A stretch of 64,000 nucleotides of DNA from Streptomyces jeddahensis (GTDB taxonomy: Bacteria; Actinomycetota; Actinomycetes; Streptomycetales; Streptomycetaceae), in assembly GCF_001642995.1 (NCBI RefSeq), contig NZ_LOHS01000196.1:1-64000 (forward strand). Reading direction: 5' to 3'. A program made the position numbers and the translations under genes. Of the stretch, positions 43,083-52,149 are shown in pieces; the first letter of the stretch is position 1; each line of letters starts with the position of its first letter. The notes below the pieces were generated by a model, which was not told where the DNA came from, searched no databases, and worked only from the letters and a program-made list of their open reading frames with translations.

Positions 43083-44522
43083 GTGAGCGAATCCGGAACC
43101 ACAACCCTGGCAAGCGCAGTCCGCACCCCGACCGCCGCCCCACCCGGGCTCGGCGGCCTGGGGCTCTTCACCGTGCTGCTCGGCGCGGCACTCCCCCTCA
43201 TCGACTTCTTCATCGTCAACGTCGCCCTGCCGACGATCGGCCACGACCTGGCCGCGAGCGAGTCGGTCCTGGAGCTGGTCGTCGCCGCATACGGCGTCTC
43301 GTACGCCGTGCTGCTCGTCCTCGGCGGCCGGCTCGGCGACATGTTCGGCCGGCGCAGGCTCTTCATCGGTGGCATGGCCGCCTTCGGGCTCACCTCGCTG
43401 GCGTGCGGTCTCGCGCCGGACGCCTGGACGCTCGTGCTCGCGCGGGCGGCACAGGGTGCCTCGGCCGCGCTGATGCTGCCGCAGGTGCTGGCCACGATCC
43501 AGGCGGCGACGTCCGGGCAGCGGCGCGCACGGGCGATGAGCCTGTACGGCGCCACCGCGGGCCTGTCCATGATCGCCGGGCAGATCCTCGGCGGCGTCCT
43601 GGTCTCGGCCGACATCGCCGGTACGGGCTGGCGCTCCGTCTTCCTCGTGAACGTACCGGTCGTACTGGCGGGACTTTCGCTCGCCGCACGCGCCGTGCCC
43701 GAGACCCGCTCCGAGCGCCCGGAACCGATCGACGGACCGGGCACCGCCCTGCTCGCCGTCTCCCTGCTGACGCTGCTCGCGCCGCTGACCGAGGGGCGCG
43801 CGGCCGGGTGGCCGCTGTGGACCTGGGTGGCGCTGGCCGTGTTCCCGTTCGCGGCCTTCGCCTTCTACCGGGTGGAGCGCGGCGCGGAGCGCAAGGGGCG
43901 TACGCCGCTGGTGCCGCCGAGCCTGTTCGGGCTGGTGTCGCTGCGGCGAGGCCTGGTGATGATCGTCCCGTTCTCGATCGGGTTCAGCGGCTTCATGTTC
44001 GTGATCGCGGTGTCGCTGCAGGAGGGTGCGCGGGTCGGGCCGGTGGCGGCAGGACTCGCGCTCACCCCGATGGCGCTCGTCTTCTTCCTGACATCGCTGG
44101 CGGGACCGCGGCTCGTCGCCCGGTACGGGACACGGGTGGTGACCGCGGGCGGGCTGATCCAGGCGGTCGGCATCGCGCTGATCGTGCTCGCGGCCTGGCG
44201 GAGCTGGCCGCACCTGGGCTTCGTGGAGCTCCTGCCGGGCGCGGCGGTGGCGGGCATGGGGCAGGCGCTGCAGCTTCCGGTCCTCTTCCGGATCATCCTC
44301 TCCGAGGTCCCGGCGGCGCGCGCGGGCGTGGGCAGCGGCGTCATGATCACCACCCAGCAGTCGGCCCTGGCCCTGGGCGTCGCGACGCTCGGCACGCTCT
44401 TCGTCTCGCTGGTGCCGGCCATGGGCATGCGGGATGCGTTGGTGGTGACGCTGCTGGTGCAGCTGGCTGGCGTGGCCTTGACGACGGGACTGAGTCTGCG
44501 GCTGCCGCGCACGATCGGGTGA
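43083..44522 (+). CDS. DHA2-family MFS efflux transporter
   Basis: A 479-aa 14-helix efflux pump. Motifs: LPLIDFFIVNVALPTIGHDL (D1), GGRLGDMFGRRRLFIGGM (A), ASAALMLPQVLATIQAATSG and TAGLSMIAGQILGGVL (C). The start is a GTG at 43083 (GTGAGCGAATCC) close to the operator repeats; longer in-frame starts run back into the regulator promoter. It likely exports a toxic compound sensed by the divergent XRE/MmyB regulator. Confidence 0.88.
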   Translation: MSESGTTTLASAVRTPTAAPPGLGGLGLFTVLLGAALPLIDFFIVNVALPTIGHDLAASESVLELVVAAYGVSYAVLLVLGGRLGDMFGRRRLFIGGMAAFGLTSLACGLAPDAWTLVLARAAQGASAALMLPQVLATIQAATSGQRRARAMSLYGATAGLSMIAGQILGGVLVSADIAGTGWRSVFLVNVPVVLAGLSLAARAVPETRSERPEPIDGPGTALLAVSLLTLLAPLTEGRAAGWPLWTWVALAVFPFAAFAFYRVERGAERKGRTPLVPPSLFGLVSLRRGLVMIVPFSIGFSGFMFVIAVSLQEGARVGPVAAGLALTPMALVFFLTSLAGPRLVARYGTRVVTAGGLIQAVGIALIVLAAWRSWPHLGFVELLPGAAVAGMGQALQLPVLFRIILSEVPAARAGVGSGVMITTQQSALALGVATLGTLFVSLVPAMGMRDALVVTLLVQLAGVALTTGLSLRLPRTIG

Positions 44523-44528
44523 GGGCGG

Positions 44529-44741
44529 TCAGGAGTCCCTCTCCGAGGGGTCCACGGTCGCCTGGTGCTCCTCCGCGAGATGCTCCTGCGCCTTGAGCCA
44601 GGGCAGGAACTGCGCGCCCTTGCTCCAGCCGCAGGTGTCGCAGACCAGCGAACGCTGGACGCCCGCCCGCCGCACACGGACGGTGTGCTCACGCCCGTGC
44701 TGGTCCCATCTGCTGACCTTGCTCGTGGTTATCGCCACCAT
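44529..44741 (-). CDS. Small CxxC protein, conserved-type hypothetical
   Basis: A 70-aa protein, MVAITTSKVSRWDQHG... with CDTCGW at about residues 34-39 and a following EHLAEEH. The CxxC and two later histidines could bind one zinc ion. I know similar short proteins from Streptomyces but not a function. It converges with the MFS gene (6 bp between stops). Confidence 0.65.
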   Translation of the reverse strand: MVAITTSKVSRWDQHGREHTVRVRRAGVQRSLVCDTCGWSKGAQFLPWLKAQEHLAEEHQATVDPSERDS

Positions 44742-44833
44742 CGTGCCTCCCGGCCCCGGCTACGGTCGCGCCCAGTGTGCACGAACCACAAGACCAGCAG
44801 GAGTACTTCCGGTATTGAATGACCGGGAACACG

Positions 44834-44868
44834 ACGGTGCCGGGCCCCTCAAAGGGACCCGGCACCGT
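44834..44868. terminator. Terminator for glyS
   Basis: ACGGTGCCGGG (44834-44844) pairs perfectly with CCCGGCACCGT (44858-44868), with an inner CCC/GGG pairing. It lies 20 bp after the glyS stop on the minus strand. Confidence 0.85.
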
Positions 44869-44887
44869 TACAAGCACCGTGCAGCGG

Positions 44888-46270
44888 TCAGCAACCGATG
44901 AGCCGAGCCGCCAGATACCCCTCGATCTGGTCGAGAGAAACCCGCTCCTGCTTCATCGAGTCACGCTCACGCACCGTCACCGCATTGTCGTCGAGCGTGT
45001 CGAAGTCGACGGTCACACAGAACGGCGTACCGATCTCGTCCTGCCGCCGGTAACGGCGCCCGATGGCACCGGCGTCGTCGAACTCGATGTTCCAGTGCTG
45101 GCGCAGCGTCTGCGCCAGCCCCTTCGCCTTCGGGGACAGCTCGGGGTTCCGCGACAGCGGAAGCACCGCGACCTTCACCGGGGCGATGCGGTGGTCGAAG
45201 CGCATGACCGTGCGCTTCTCCATCTTGCCCTTGGCGTTGGGCGCCTCGTCCTCGGTGTAGGCGTCCAGCATGAAGGCGAGCATGGTGCGGCCGACACCGG
45301 CCGCGGGCTCGATGACGTACGGCGTGTAGCGCTCGCCGGCCTCCTGGTCGAAGTACGACAGGTCCTGGCCGGAGGCCTTCGAGTGCGCGGACAGGTCGTA
45401 GTCGGTGCGGTTGGCGACGCCCTCGAGCTCGCCCCACTCGCTGCCGCCGAACTGGAAGCGGTACTCGATGTCAGCGGTGCGCTTGGAGTAGTGGGAGAGC
45501 TTCTCCTTCGGGTGCTCGTACCACCGCATGTTCTCCTCGCGGAGACCCAGGCCGGTGTACCAGTTCCAGCGCTGCTCCATCCAGTACTCGTGCCACTTCT
45601 CGTCCTCGCCCGGCTTGACGAAGAACTCCATCTCCATCTGCTCGAACTCGCGGGTGCGGAAGATGAAGTTGCCCGGCGTGATCTCGTTGCGGAACGACTT
45701 GCCCATCTGGGCGATGCCGAACGGCGGCTTGCGGCGCGAGGTCTGCTGGACGGCCGCGAAGTTGGTGAAGATGCCCTGTGCGGTCTCGGGGCGCAGGTAG
45801 GCGATGGAGCCGCTGTCCTGCGTCGGGCCGAGGTGCGTGGACAGCAGACCCGAGAACTGCTTGGGCTCGGTGAACTGGCCCTTGTTACCGCAGAACGGGC
45901 AGTTGATGTCCGCGAGGCCGTTCTCGGGCATCCTGCCGTGCTTGGCCTCGTACGCCTCCTCCAGGTGGTCCGCGCGGAACCGCTTGTGACAGGAGGTGCA
46001 CTCGGTGAGCGGGTCGGTGAACGTGGCGACGTGCCCGGAGGCCTGCCAGACCTCGCTCGCCAGGATCACAGACGAGTCGATACCGACGACGTCCTCGCGC
46101 GAGGTGACCATGTAGCGCCACCACTGGCGCTTGATGTTCTCCTTCAGCTCGACGCCCAGCGGCCCGTAGTCCCAGGCGGCACGCTGACCGCCGTAGATCT
46201 CACTGCAGGGGTACACGAAGCCACGGCGCTTGCTGAGGCTGACGATGGTGTCGATCTTGTCGGCGGCCAC
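44888..46270 (-). CDS. glyS: Glycyl-tRNA synthetase
   Basis: A 460-aa class II synthetase of the homodimeric (eukaryote-like) type that charges tRNA-Gly. Motifs: motif 1-2 region RPETAQGIFTNF, RNEITPGNFIFRTREFEQME, and motif 3 with the C-terminal anticodon domain (AVLPLSRNPELSPKAKGLAQ). Two CxxC pairs (CTSCHKRF and CPFCGN) form a zinc-binding insertion. The ATG at 46270 is divergent from the zinc uptake genes, and the two promoters share about 180 bp. Confidence 0.95.
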   Translation of the reverse strand: MAADKIDTIVSLSKRRGFVYPCSEIYGGQRAAWDYGPLGVELKENIKRQWWRYMVTSREDVVGIDSSVILASEVWQASGHVATFTDPLTECTSCHKRFRADHLEEAYEAKHGRMPENGLADINCPFCGNKGQFTEPKQFSGLLSTHLGPTQDSGSIAYLRPETAQGIFTNFAAVQQTSRRKPPFGIAQMGKSFRNEITPGNFIFRTREFEQMEMEFFVKPGEDEKWHEYWMEQRWNWYTGLGLREENMRWYEHPKEKLSHYSKRTADIEYRFQFGGSEWGELEGVANRTDYDLSAHSKASGQDLSYFDQEAGERYTPYVIEPAAGVGRTMLAFMLDAYTEDEAPNAKGKMEKRTVMRFDHRIAPVKVAVLPLSRNPELSPKAKGLAQTLRQHWNIEFDDAGAIGRRYRRQDEIGTPFCVTVDFDTLDDNAVTVRERDSMKQERVSLDQIEGYLAARLIGC

Positions 46271-46415
46271 GGTGCTCTCTTCATTACGACGACGACGAAG
46301 CGCTTGCCCGGAGCAAGGGCTCTGAGCATCACTTCAGGAGCGAATGCTTCAGGTTACCGGCGCTCGCACCCCCCGGATCAAATCGGTTCCCGCATGGAGG
46401 TTCACCAGGCATTTA

Positions 46416-46445
46416 TTGACAATCGTTTCCAGATTTGTTGAAAAT
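46416..46445 (+). promoter_or_regulatory. Promoter of znuA
   Basis: A perfect -35 TTGACA (46416-46421) and, 18 nt later, GAAAAT (46440-46445) as -10. The expected transcription start, about 46452, practically coincides with the ATG at 46453, which suggests a leaderless message. Confidence 0.5.
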
Positions 46446-46453
46446 GAGTGTCA
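46439..46453. promoter_or_regulatory. zur box: Zur-like box over the znuA start
   Basis: TGAAAAT-G-AGTGTCA is a 7-1-7 near-palindrome resembling known Streptomyces Zur boxes (TGAAAATnATTTTCA type). It covers the predicted -10 and the first base of the ATG. A zur gene is encoded 3 kb downstream. A weaker half-similar site (TGACAATCGTTTCCA) begins at 46417. Confidence 0.6.
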
Positions 46454-47475
46454 TGAACGTACGCCGCAACCTGGCCCCCTCCCGACCCGGTTCCCGAATA
46501 CGCACCGGCATCGCTGTCGCCGCCGTCACCGCACTCGGCCTCGGTGCGCTCTCGGCCTGCTCCACCTCCAACGCCGCGGACGGCGACAGCAGCGGGAAGC
46601 TCGACGTCGTGGCGTCGTTCTACCCCATGGAGTTCCTCGCCGAGGAGATCGGCGGGGACCACGTGAACGTCACCACCCTCACCGAGCCCGGCCAGGAGCC
46701 CCACGACCTGGAGATCAGCGCCAAGCAGACCGCGCAGCTCCAGGAGGCCGACGCCGTCCTCTACCTCAAGGGCCTCCAGCCCGCCGTCGACGACGCGGTG
46801 CAGCAGTCCGAGGTCAAGACCAAGATCGACGCCGCCACGCTGACCAGCCTCGAGGAGCACGGCGAGGAGGTCGGCGGCCACGCCGAGGAGCACGACGAGC
46901 ACGCCGAGGAAGGGCACTCCGAGGAGGAGGGCCACGACCACGAGGCCGAGGGCGGCAAGGACCCGCACATCTGGCTCGACCCCGTGAAGTACGCCGAGGT
47001 CGCCGAGGGCGTCGGTAAGGCCTTCGAGAAGGCCGACCCGGACAACGCCGCGGAATACGAGAAGAACACCGCCGCGTTGGTCAAGAAGCTCGACGACCTG
47101 AACACGCAGTTCAAGGACGGTCTGGCGAACACCGACTCCAAGGTCTTCATCACCACCCACGCCGCCTTCGGCTACCTCGCCGAGCGCTACGGCCTCATCG
47201 AGGAGGCCATCACCGGTCTCGACCCGGAGACCGAGCCCAGCGCGGCGCGCGTCAAGGAGCTCCAGGAGATGGCCAAGGCCGACGGGGTCACCACCGTCTT
47301 CTACGAGACACTGGTCAGCGACAAGACGGCGAAGACGCTCGCGAACGACGCGAATCTGAAGACCGATGTGCTCGACCCGGTCGAGGGCATCACCGAGAAG
47401 TCCAAGGGCGACGACTACTTCGGGGTGATGGAGTCCAACCTCCAGGCACTGCAGAAGGCACTCGGAGCCAAGTGA
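46453..47475 (+). CDS. znuA: Zinc ABC transporter substrate-binding lipoprotein
   Basis: A 340-aa cluster A-I metal-binding lipoprotein. The lipobox LSAC (GLGALSACSTSNA) follows a signal peptide. The metal ligands are suggested by conserved positions: PGQEPHDLE, the HIWLDP motif, TTHAAFGYLAERYG and the C-terminal Asp/Glu region. A long His/Glu/Asp-rich loop (about residues 134-172) is the zinc-sensing or zinc-loading loop typical of ZnuA. No ribosome binding site precedes either ATG (46444 or 46453), fitting leaderless translation from 46453. First gene of znuACB. Confidence 0.93.
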   Translation: MNVRRNLAPSRPGSRIRTGIAVAAVTALGLGALSACSTSNAADGDSSGKLDVVASFYPMEFLAEEIGGDHVNVTTLTEPGQEPHDLEISAKQTAQLQEADAVLYLKGLQPAVDDAVQQSEVKTKIDAATLTSLEEHGEEVGGHAEEHDEHAEEGHSEEEGHDHEAEGGKDPHIWLDPVKYAEVAEGVGKAFEKADPDNAAEYEKNTAALVKKLDDLNTQFKDGLANTDSKVFITTHAAFGYLAERYGLIEEAITGLDPETEPSAARVKELQEMAKADGVTTVFYETLVSDKTAKTLANDANLKTDVLDPVEGITEKSKGDDYFGVMESNLQALQKALGAK

Positions 47476-47524
47476 CGCGGACAACCCCTCCGCACCGCCG
47501 GAGCAGCACGGAAAGGCGCAAGCC

Positions 47525-48313
47525 ATGAAGGCCACCCGGGCCGACAACCCCGCCGACCCCGTCATATCCCTGCGGGCAGTGACGGCGGAGCTCGGCGCGC
47601 GCCCCGTGCTGCGGGGCATCGACCTCACCGTGCACCGCGGTGAGGTCGTCGCCCTGCTCGGCGCCAACGGCTCCGGCAAGTCGACGGCGGTCCGGACGGT
47701 CATCGGCCAGGTGCCCGTCACCGGTGGTGAGATCGAGCTCTTCGGCACCCCGCGCCGCCGCTTCCGCGACTGGGCGCGCGTCGGCTACGTGCCGCAGCGC
47801 ACCACGGCCGCGGGCGGCGTGCCCGCCACCGTGACCGAGGTGGTCTCCTCCGGGCGCCTCTCACGCGCCCGCTTCGGGGTGCTGCGCAAGGCCGACCGGG
47901 AGGCCGTGCACCGGGCCCTGGAGCACGTCGGCATGGCGGACCGCGCCAAGGACTCCGTCAACGCGCTCTCCGGCGGCCAGCACCAGCGCGTACTGATCGC
48001 GCGGGCTCTCGCCTCCGATCCGGAACTGCTGATCATGGACGAGCCGATGGCCGGTGTCGACCTGGCCAGCCAGGAGGTGCTCGCGACGACCCTGCGCGAG
48101 CAGGTCGCAGCCGGCGCCTCCGTCCTGCTCGTCCTGCACGAGCTCGGGCCGCTGGAGCCGCTCATCGACCGGGCCGTGGTGCTCCGCGACGGCTGCGTCG
48201 TCCACGACGGGCCGCCCCCGGCCGCCGTCGGCCAGCACGCGCTGCCCGGCCACGACCACGTCCACCCGCACACCGCCGACGTAGGGCCGGTCCGTACCGG
48301 CCTGCTGAGTTAG
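47525..48313 (+). CDS. znuC: Zinc ABC transporter ATP-binding protein
   Basis: A 262-aa ATPase: Walker A GANGSGKST, Q-loop VGYVPQRT, signature LSGGQHQRVLIARAL, Walker B LLIMDEPMAGVD, switch histidine LLVLHELGPLEP. The C-terminus has a short His-rich stretch (HALPGHDHVHPH), which may bind zinc. It starts 49 nt after znuA with AAAGGCGCAAGCC upstream, and the permease follows after 8 nt. Confidence 0.93.
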   Translation: MKATRADNPADPVISLRAVTAELGARPVLRGIDLTVHRGEVVALLGANGSGKSTAVRTVIGQVPVTGGEIELFGTPRRRFRDWARVGYVPQRTTAAGGVPATVTEVVSSGRLSRARFGVLRKADREAVHRALEHVGMADRAKDSVNALSGGQHQRVLIARALASDPELLIMDEPMAGVDLASQEVLATTLREQVAAGASVLLVLHELGPLEPLIDRAVVLRDGCVVHDGPPPAAVGQHALPGHDHVHPHTADVGPVRTGLLS

Positions 48314-48321
48314 GACCGGCG

Positions 48322-49284
48322 ATGGAGATCCTGAACTACGCCTTCATGCAGCGGGCCCTGCTCGCCGCCGTCCTCGTCGGCATCACCGCGCCCGCCGTGG
48401 GCATCTACCTCGTCCAGCGCCGCCAGGCCCTGATGGGCGACGGCATCGGCCACGTCGCGATGACCGGCGTCGGCCTCGGCTTCCTGCTGTCGACGTCCCC
48501 GGTGTGGATGGCGACGGCGGTCGCCGTGCTCGGCTCGGTGATCATGGAGCTGATCCGCTGGTACGGCAGGACGCGCGGCGACATCGCCCTGGCCATGCTT
48601 TTCTACGGCGGTATGGCGGGCGGTGTGATGCTGATCAACCTCGCGCCGGGCGGCTCCAACGCGAACCTCAGCTCGTACCTGTTCGGTTCGCTGTCGACGG
48701 TGTCGGAGCAGGACGTGCTGGCCATCTGCGTGCTCGCTGCCTTCGTCGTGCTCGTCACGCTGGGCCTGAGGCGGCAGCTGTTCGCGGTCAGCCAGGACGA
48801 GGAGTTCGCGCGCGTGACCGGGCTGCCGGTGCGCGCCCTGAACCTGCTCACCGCCATCACGGCGGCGGTCACGGTGACCGTCGCCATGCGGGTCGTGGGC
48901 CTGCTCCTGGTCAGCGCGCTGATGGTGGTGCCCGTGGCGGCCGCCCAGCAGCTCAGCCGGAGCTTCGCCGCGACCTTCGGCATCGCGGTGACGATCGGCG
49001 TCGGCGTCACGCTCGGCGGCACGGTCACGTCGTACTACCAGGACGTACCGCCCGGCGCGACCATCGTGCTGCTGACCATCGCCGTGTTCATCGCCCTGAC
49101 CGCGCTGGCCACGCCGCTCGCCCGGCGCAGGGCACGGGCCGCCGCGGCCGCTGCCGGGGCCGAGGCGGGAGCGACGGGCTGCCAGCTTCCGGAATCCGGG
49201 ACCGGGGCCGGAGCAGGGGCAGGCGTGGCTCCGCAGGCGGCTTCGGAGAAGGTGCCGCCGGGCCGCGCCCCGGCGCCGAGGTGA
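48322..49284 (+). CDS. znuB: Zinc ABC transporter permease
   Basis: A 320-aa ABC-3 family membrane protein with eight to nine helices, beginning MEILNYAFMQRALLAAVLVG and including the QRRQALMGDGIGHVAMTGVGLGF region that meets the ATPase. The final 50 residues are an Ala/Gly-rich tail beyond the usual family length. It completes the ZnuACB importer. Confidence 0.93.
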   Translation: MEILNYAFMQRALLAAVLVGITAPAVGIYLVQRRQALMGDGIGHVAMTGVGLGFLLSTSPVWMATAVAVLGSVIMELIRWYGRTRGDIALAMLFYGGMAGGVMLINLAPGGSNANLSSYLFGSLSTVSEQDVLAICVLAAFVVLVTLGLRRQLFAVSQDEEFARVTGLPVRALNLLTAITAAVTVTVAMRVVGLLLVSALMVVPVAAAQQLSRSFAATFGIAVTIGVGVTLGGTVTSYYQDVPPGATIVLLTIAVFIALTALATPLARRRARAAAAAAGAEAGATGCQLPESGTGAGAGAGVAPQAASEKVPPGRAPAPR

Positions 49285-49385
49285 GTGCCCGCAGGCATCG
49301 GACCGGGCCCTCGCCGAAGGCGAGCGTCCCACCGTGCCGCGGCCACCTGGCACAATGGCCCGGCAGCTGATGTGAGGAGGCAACG

Positions 49386-49805
49386 GTGACGACCGCTGGA
49401 CCAGTACGGGGCCGATCCACCCGGCAGCGAGCGGCCGTGGCAGCCGCTCTGGACGAGGTGGACGAGTTCCGCAGCGCGCAGGAGCTCCACGACATGCTCA
49501 AGCACCGGGGCGACTCAGTCGGGCTAACCACGGTCTACCGCACCCTGCAGTCCCTCGCCGACGCCGGCGAGGTGGACGTGCTGCGCACGAGCGACGGCGA
49601 GTCCGTCTACCGCCGCTGCTCCTCCGGCGAGCACCACCACCACCTGGTCTGCCGCGCCTGCGGCAGGGCCGTCGAGGTGGAGGGCCCGGCCGTCGAGAAG
49701 TGGGCCGAGGCCATCGCGTCCGAGCACGGCTATGTGAACGTCGCCCATACGGTGGAGATCTTCGGCACGTGCGCGGAGTGCGCGGCGCGGTCCGACGAGG
49801 ACTGA
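49386..49805 (+). CDS. zur: Zinc uptake regulator (Fur family)
   Basis: A 139-aa Fur-family repressor. Winged helix with VGLTTVYRTLQSLADAG as the recognition helix, then the regulatory zinc region (SSGEHHHHLVCRACGRAVEVEGP) and the structural zinc site CRAC...CAEC near the C-terminus. It should repress znuACB and other zinc-sparing genes when zinc is sufficient. GTG start at 49386 with GAGGAGG 7 nt upstream. Confidence 0.93.
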   Translation: MTTAGPVRGRSTRQRAAVAAALDEVDEFRSAQELHDMLKHRGDSVGLTTVYRTLQSLADAGEVDVLRTSDGESVYRRCSSGEHHHHLVCRACGRAVEVEGPAVEKWAEAIASEHGYVNVAHTVEIFGTCAECAARSDED

Positions 49806-49835
49806 GCCCCCGCGCCCCGTGGTTTCGGGCCCTCC

Positions 49836-50375
49836 TCAGACCCGGCTCAGATGCCGGTCGAGGTGGGCCCGCAGCCGTTCCACGTCCTCCGGGGAGCGCA
49901 GTCCGCGCTTGGGCAGCACCTCCAGGACGAGGATGTTCGGGTCGCGGCTGAGCAGTACCAGGTGGTCGCGCGTCTCGCGGTAGCCGCGGAACATCGACCA
50001 CCGCTGCACCAGGCTCGAGTGCTCGGTCTCGGCGGCTATCCCGGCGTCGGTCACCGTCGTGCGGTATTCGCCGTGCCAGGAGACGAGCCGCAGTACGTGG
50101 TAGGCCTGGAGGTGCGGGAGGGACCAGATCAGCACCGGAAGCATGACCGCCAGGGCGAAGGAGAACGCGGCGGACGCGCTGTTCACCACGTCCATGGTCA
50201 TTACGTGCCGAACGGCCAACGCCAGGAACATCAGCACGAAGGCCCACCGCAGCACCACGAGGCGCCGGATGCGCTCCCGCACCCCGATGCCCGTGCGTAT
50301 GTCCCTGCGCGTCGGCCGGTAGGCCAGCTCGACGGCGTCCGCGCCCTGGATGATGTCCCGCCCCTGGTGAACCAT
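49836..50375 (-). CDS. YcxB-like membrane protein
   Basis: A 179-aa protein with two hydrophobic helices (VVLRWAFVLMFLALAV and ASAAFSFALAVMLPVLIW) followed by a PH-like C-terminal region (YRTTVTDAGIAAETEHSSLVQRWSMFRGYRETRDHLVLL). This is the layout of YcxB-like domain proteins; the function is unknown. It follows uppS on the same strand after 52 bp, so it may be the distal gene of that transcript. Converges with zur. Confidence 0.7.
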   Translation of the reverse strand: MVHQGRDIIQGADAVELAYRPTRRDIRTGIGVRERIRRLVVLRWAFVLMFLALAVRHVMTMDVVNSASAAFSFALAVMLPVLIWSLPHLQAYHVLRLVSWHGEYRTTVTDAGIAAETEHSSLVQRWSMFRGYRETRDHLVLLSRDPNILVLEVLPKRGLRSPEDVERLRAHLDRHLSRV

Positions 50376-50427
50376 GGGCGGAACCCTAACGTCCCGTTAC
50401 GCCCCGCGAAACCGAGAGCCCGACGGG

Positions 50428-51270
50428 CTACGCCTGCTTGCCCTCCATCGCGAGCAGCTCCTCGTTCGGGATCGCCCCGCCGAAGCGGCGGTCGCGCGAC
50501 GCGTACTCCAGACAGGCCCGCCACAGGTCGCGCCGGTCGAAGTCCGGCCACAGGACGTCCTGGAAGACCATCTCGGCGTAACTGGACTGCCAGATCAGGT
50601 AGTTGGACGTGCGCTGCTCGCCGCTCGGGCGGAGGAAGAGATCCACATCCGGCATGTCCGGGTAGTAGAGGTACTTCTGGATCGTCTTCTCGGTGATCTT
50701 TGCTGGGTCGAGCTTCCCGGCCGCGACGTCGGCCGCCAGCTTCTGCGCGGCGTCCGCGAGCTCGGCCCGTCCGCCGTAGTTCACGCAGAAGTACAGCGTC
50801 ATCGCGTCGTTGCCCTTCGTCTGCTCCTGCGCGACCTGGAGCTCCTGCACGACGGACTTCCACAGCTTGGGCATACGGCCCACCCAGCGGATACGGATCC
50901 CGAGCTCGTCCATCTCGTCGCGCCGGCGCCGGATGACGTCCCGGTTGAAGTTCATCAGGAAGCGCACCTCGTCCGGCGACCGCTTCCAGTTCTCCGTCGA
51001 GAAGGCGTACAGGGAGAGGTTCTTCACGCCCATCTCCAGGCAGCCCTTGAGCACGTCCATCACGACGCCCTCGCCGACCTTGTGGCCCTCGGTCCGCGGC
51101 AGCCCGCGCTCCTTCGCCCACCGGCCGTTCCCGTCCATGACGATCGCCACGTGGTTCGGGACCAGCTCACCGGGCAGCTTCGGCGGACGCGCCCCGGAGG
51201 GGTGCGGCTCGGGGGCCTTGTACTCGCGGCGGGGGCGTCCGAGCATCCCGCGTCGTGCCATGAGGCTCAC
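50428..51270 (-). CDS. uppS: Isoprenyl (undecaprenyl) diphosphate synthase
   Basis: A 280-aa cis-prenyltransferase producing the lipid carrier for cell-wall synthesis. Signature: VAIVMDGNGRWAKERGLPRTEGHKVG (catalytic Asp in MDGNGR), YAFSTENWKRSPDEV, and the C-terminal DLFLRPSGEQRTSNYLIWQSSYAE. The first 35 residues are a basic/Pro-rich extension typical of actinobacterial long-form enzymes. The GTG at 51270 is 4 nt from a GGA core; an ATG at 51261 is also possible. It lies 67 bp downstream of recO on the same strand. Confidence 0.94.
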   Translation of the reverse strand: MSLMARRGMLGRPRREYKAPEPHPSGARPPKLPGELVPNHVAIVMDGNGRWAKERGLPRTEGHKVGEGVVMDVLKGCLEMGVKNLSLYAFSTENWKRSPDEVRFLMNFNRDVIRRRRDEMDELGIRIRWVGRMPKLWKSVVQELQVAQEQTKGNDAMTLYFCVNYGGRAELADAAQKLAADVAAGKLDPAKITEKTIQKYLYYPDMPDVDLFLRPSGEQRTSNYLIWQSSYAEMVFQDVLWPDFDRRDLWRACLEYASRDRRFGGAIPNEELLAMEGKQA

Positions 51271-51337
51271 GTCTTCCTGCTCTCGACTTTCTGCTTGCCA
51301 GGCTTGCCGGTTCTGCTGGGGCTCGCCGGGTGGGTTG

Positions 51338-52084
51338 TCACTTCTCTACGTACCGCAGGGAGCGCAGTCCGCGCTCCAGGTGCCAGTGCAGATACGCCGA
51401 CACCAGGCCGCTGCCCTCCCGTACGTGCCGGGGCTCGCACGCGTCCGCGGTCTCCCAGTCGCCCGTCAGCAGCGCGCCGAGGAGGGTCAGTGCCTCCGGC
51501 GAGGGTACGACGCTGCCGGGCGCGCGGCAGTCGGCGCATACGGAACCGCCCGCAGCGACCGAGAAGAACCGGTTCGGGCCGGGCATCCCGCATTGTGCGC
51601 AGTCGCTGAAGCTCGGCGCGTAGCCGTTCACGGCCAGCGACCGCAGCAGGAACGCGTCCAGGACGAGATTAGGTGCGTGCTCGCCGCGGGCGAGGGTGCG
51701 CAGGGCTCCGACGAGCAGCAGGTACTGCTGCACCGCCGGCTCGCCCTCATGATCGGTGAACCGTTCCGCCGTCTCCAGCATGGCCGTACCGGCCGTGTAG
51801 CGGGCGTAGTCGGTGACGATCCCGCCACCGTAGGGAGCGATCGTCTCGCTCTGCGTACAGAGCGGCAGCCCGCGGCCGACCAGCTCGCTGCCGCGCGCGA
51901 AGAACTGCACGTCCACATGGGAGAAGGGCTCGAGCCGCGCCCCGAACTTCGACTTCGTCCGGCGCACTCCGCGGGCGACGGCACGCACACGGCCGTGCCC
52001 GCGGGTCAGAAGCGTGATGATGCGGTCGGCCTCACCGAGCTTCTGGGTCCGCAGCACGATGCCGTCGTCCCGGAACAGACTCAT
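51338..52084 (-). CDS. recO: DNA repair protein RecO
   Basis: A 248-aa RecF-pathway mediator. N-terminal OB-fold (SLFRDDGIVLRTQKLGEADRIITLLTRGHGRVRAVARG), a helical core and a CxxC...CxxC zinc finger (FSDCAQCGMPGPN and VCADCRAPG). The ATG at 52084 is where homology begins. The recO-uppS order is conserved in actinobacteria. Confidence 0.94.
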   Translation of the reverse strand: MSLFRDDGIVLRTQKLGEADRIITLLTRGHGRVRAVARGVRRTKSKFGARLEPFSHVDVQFFARGSELVGRGLPLCTQSETIAPYGGGIVTDYARYTAGTAMLETAERFTDHEGEPAVQQYLLLVGALRTLARGEHAPNLVLDAFLLRSLAVNGYAPSFSDCAQCGMPGPNRFFSVAAGGSVCADCRAPGSVVPSPEALTLLGALLTGDWETADACEPRHVREGSGLVSAYLHWHLERGLRSLRYVEK

Positions 52085-52149
52085 GGAGCCATTCTCTCCC
52101 ACGGCCGCAGGTGCCGTGGCGGGTCACCGAACCTCGCCGAAGCGCTGCG

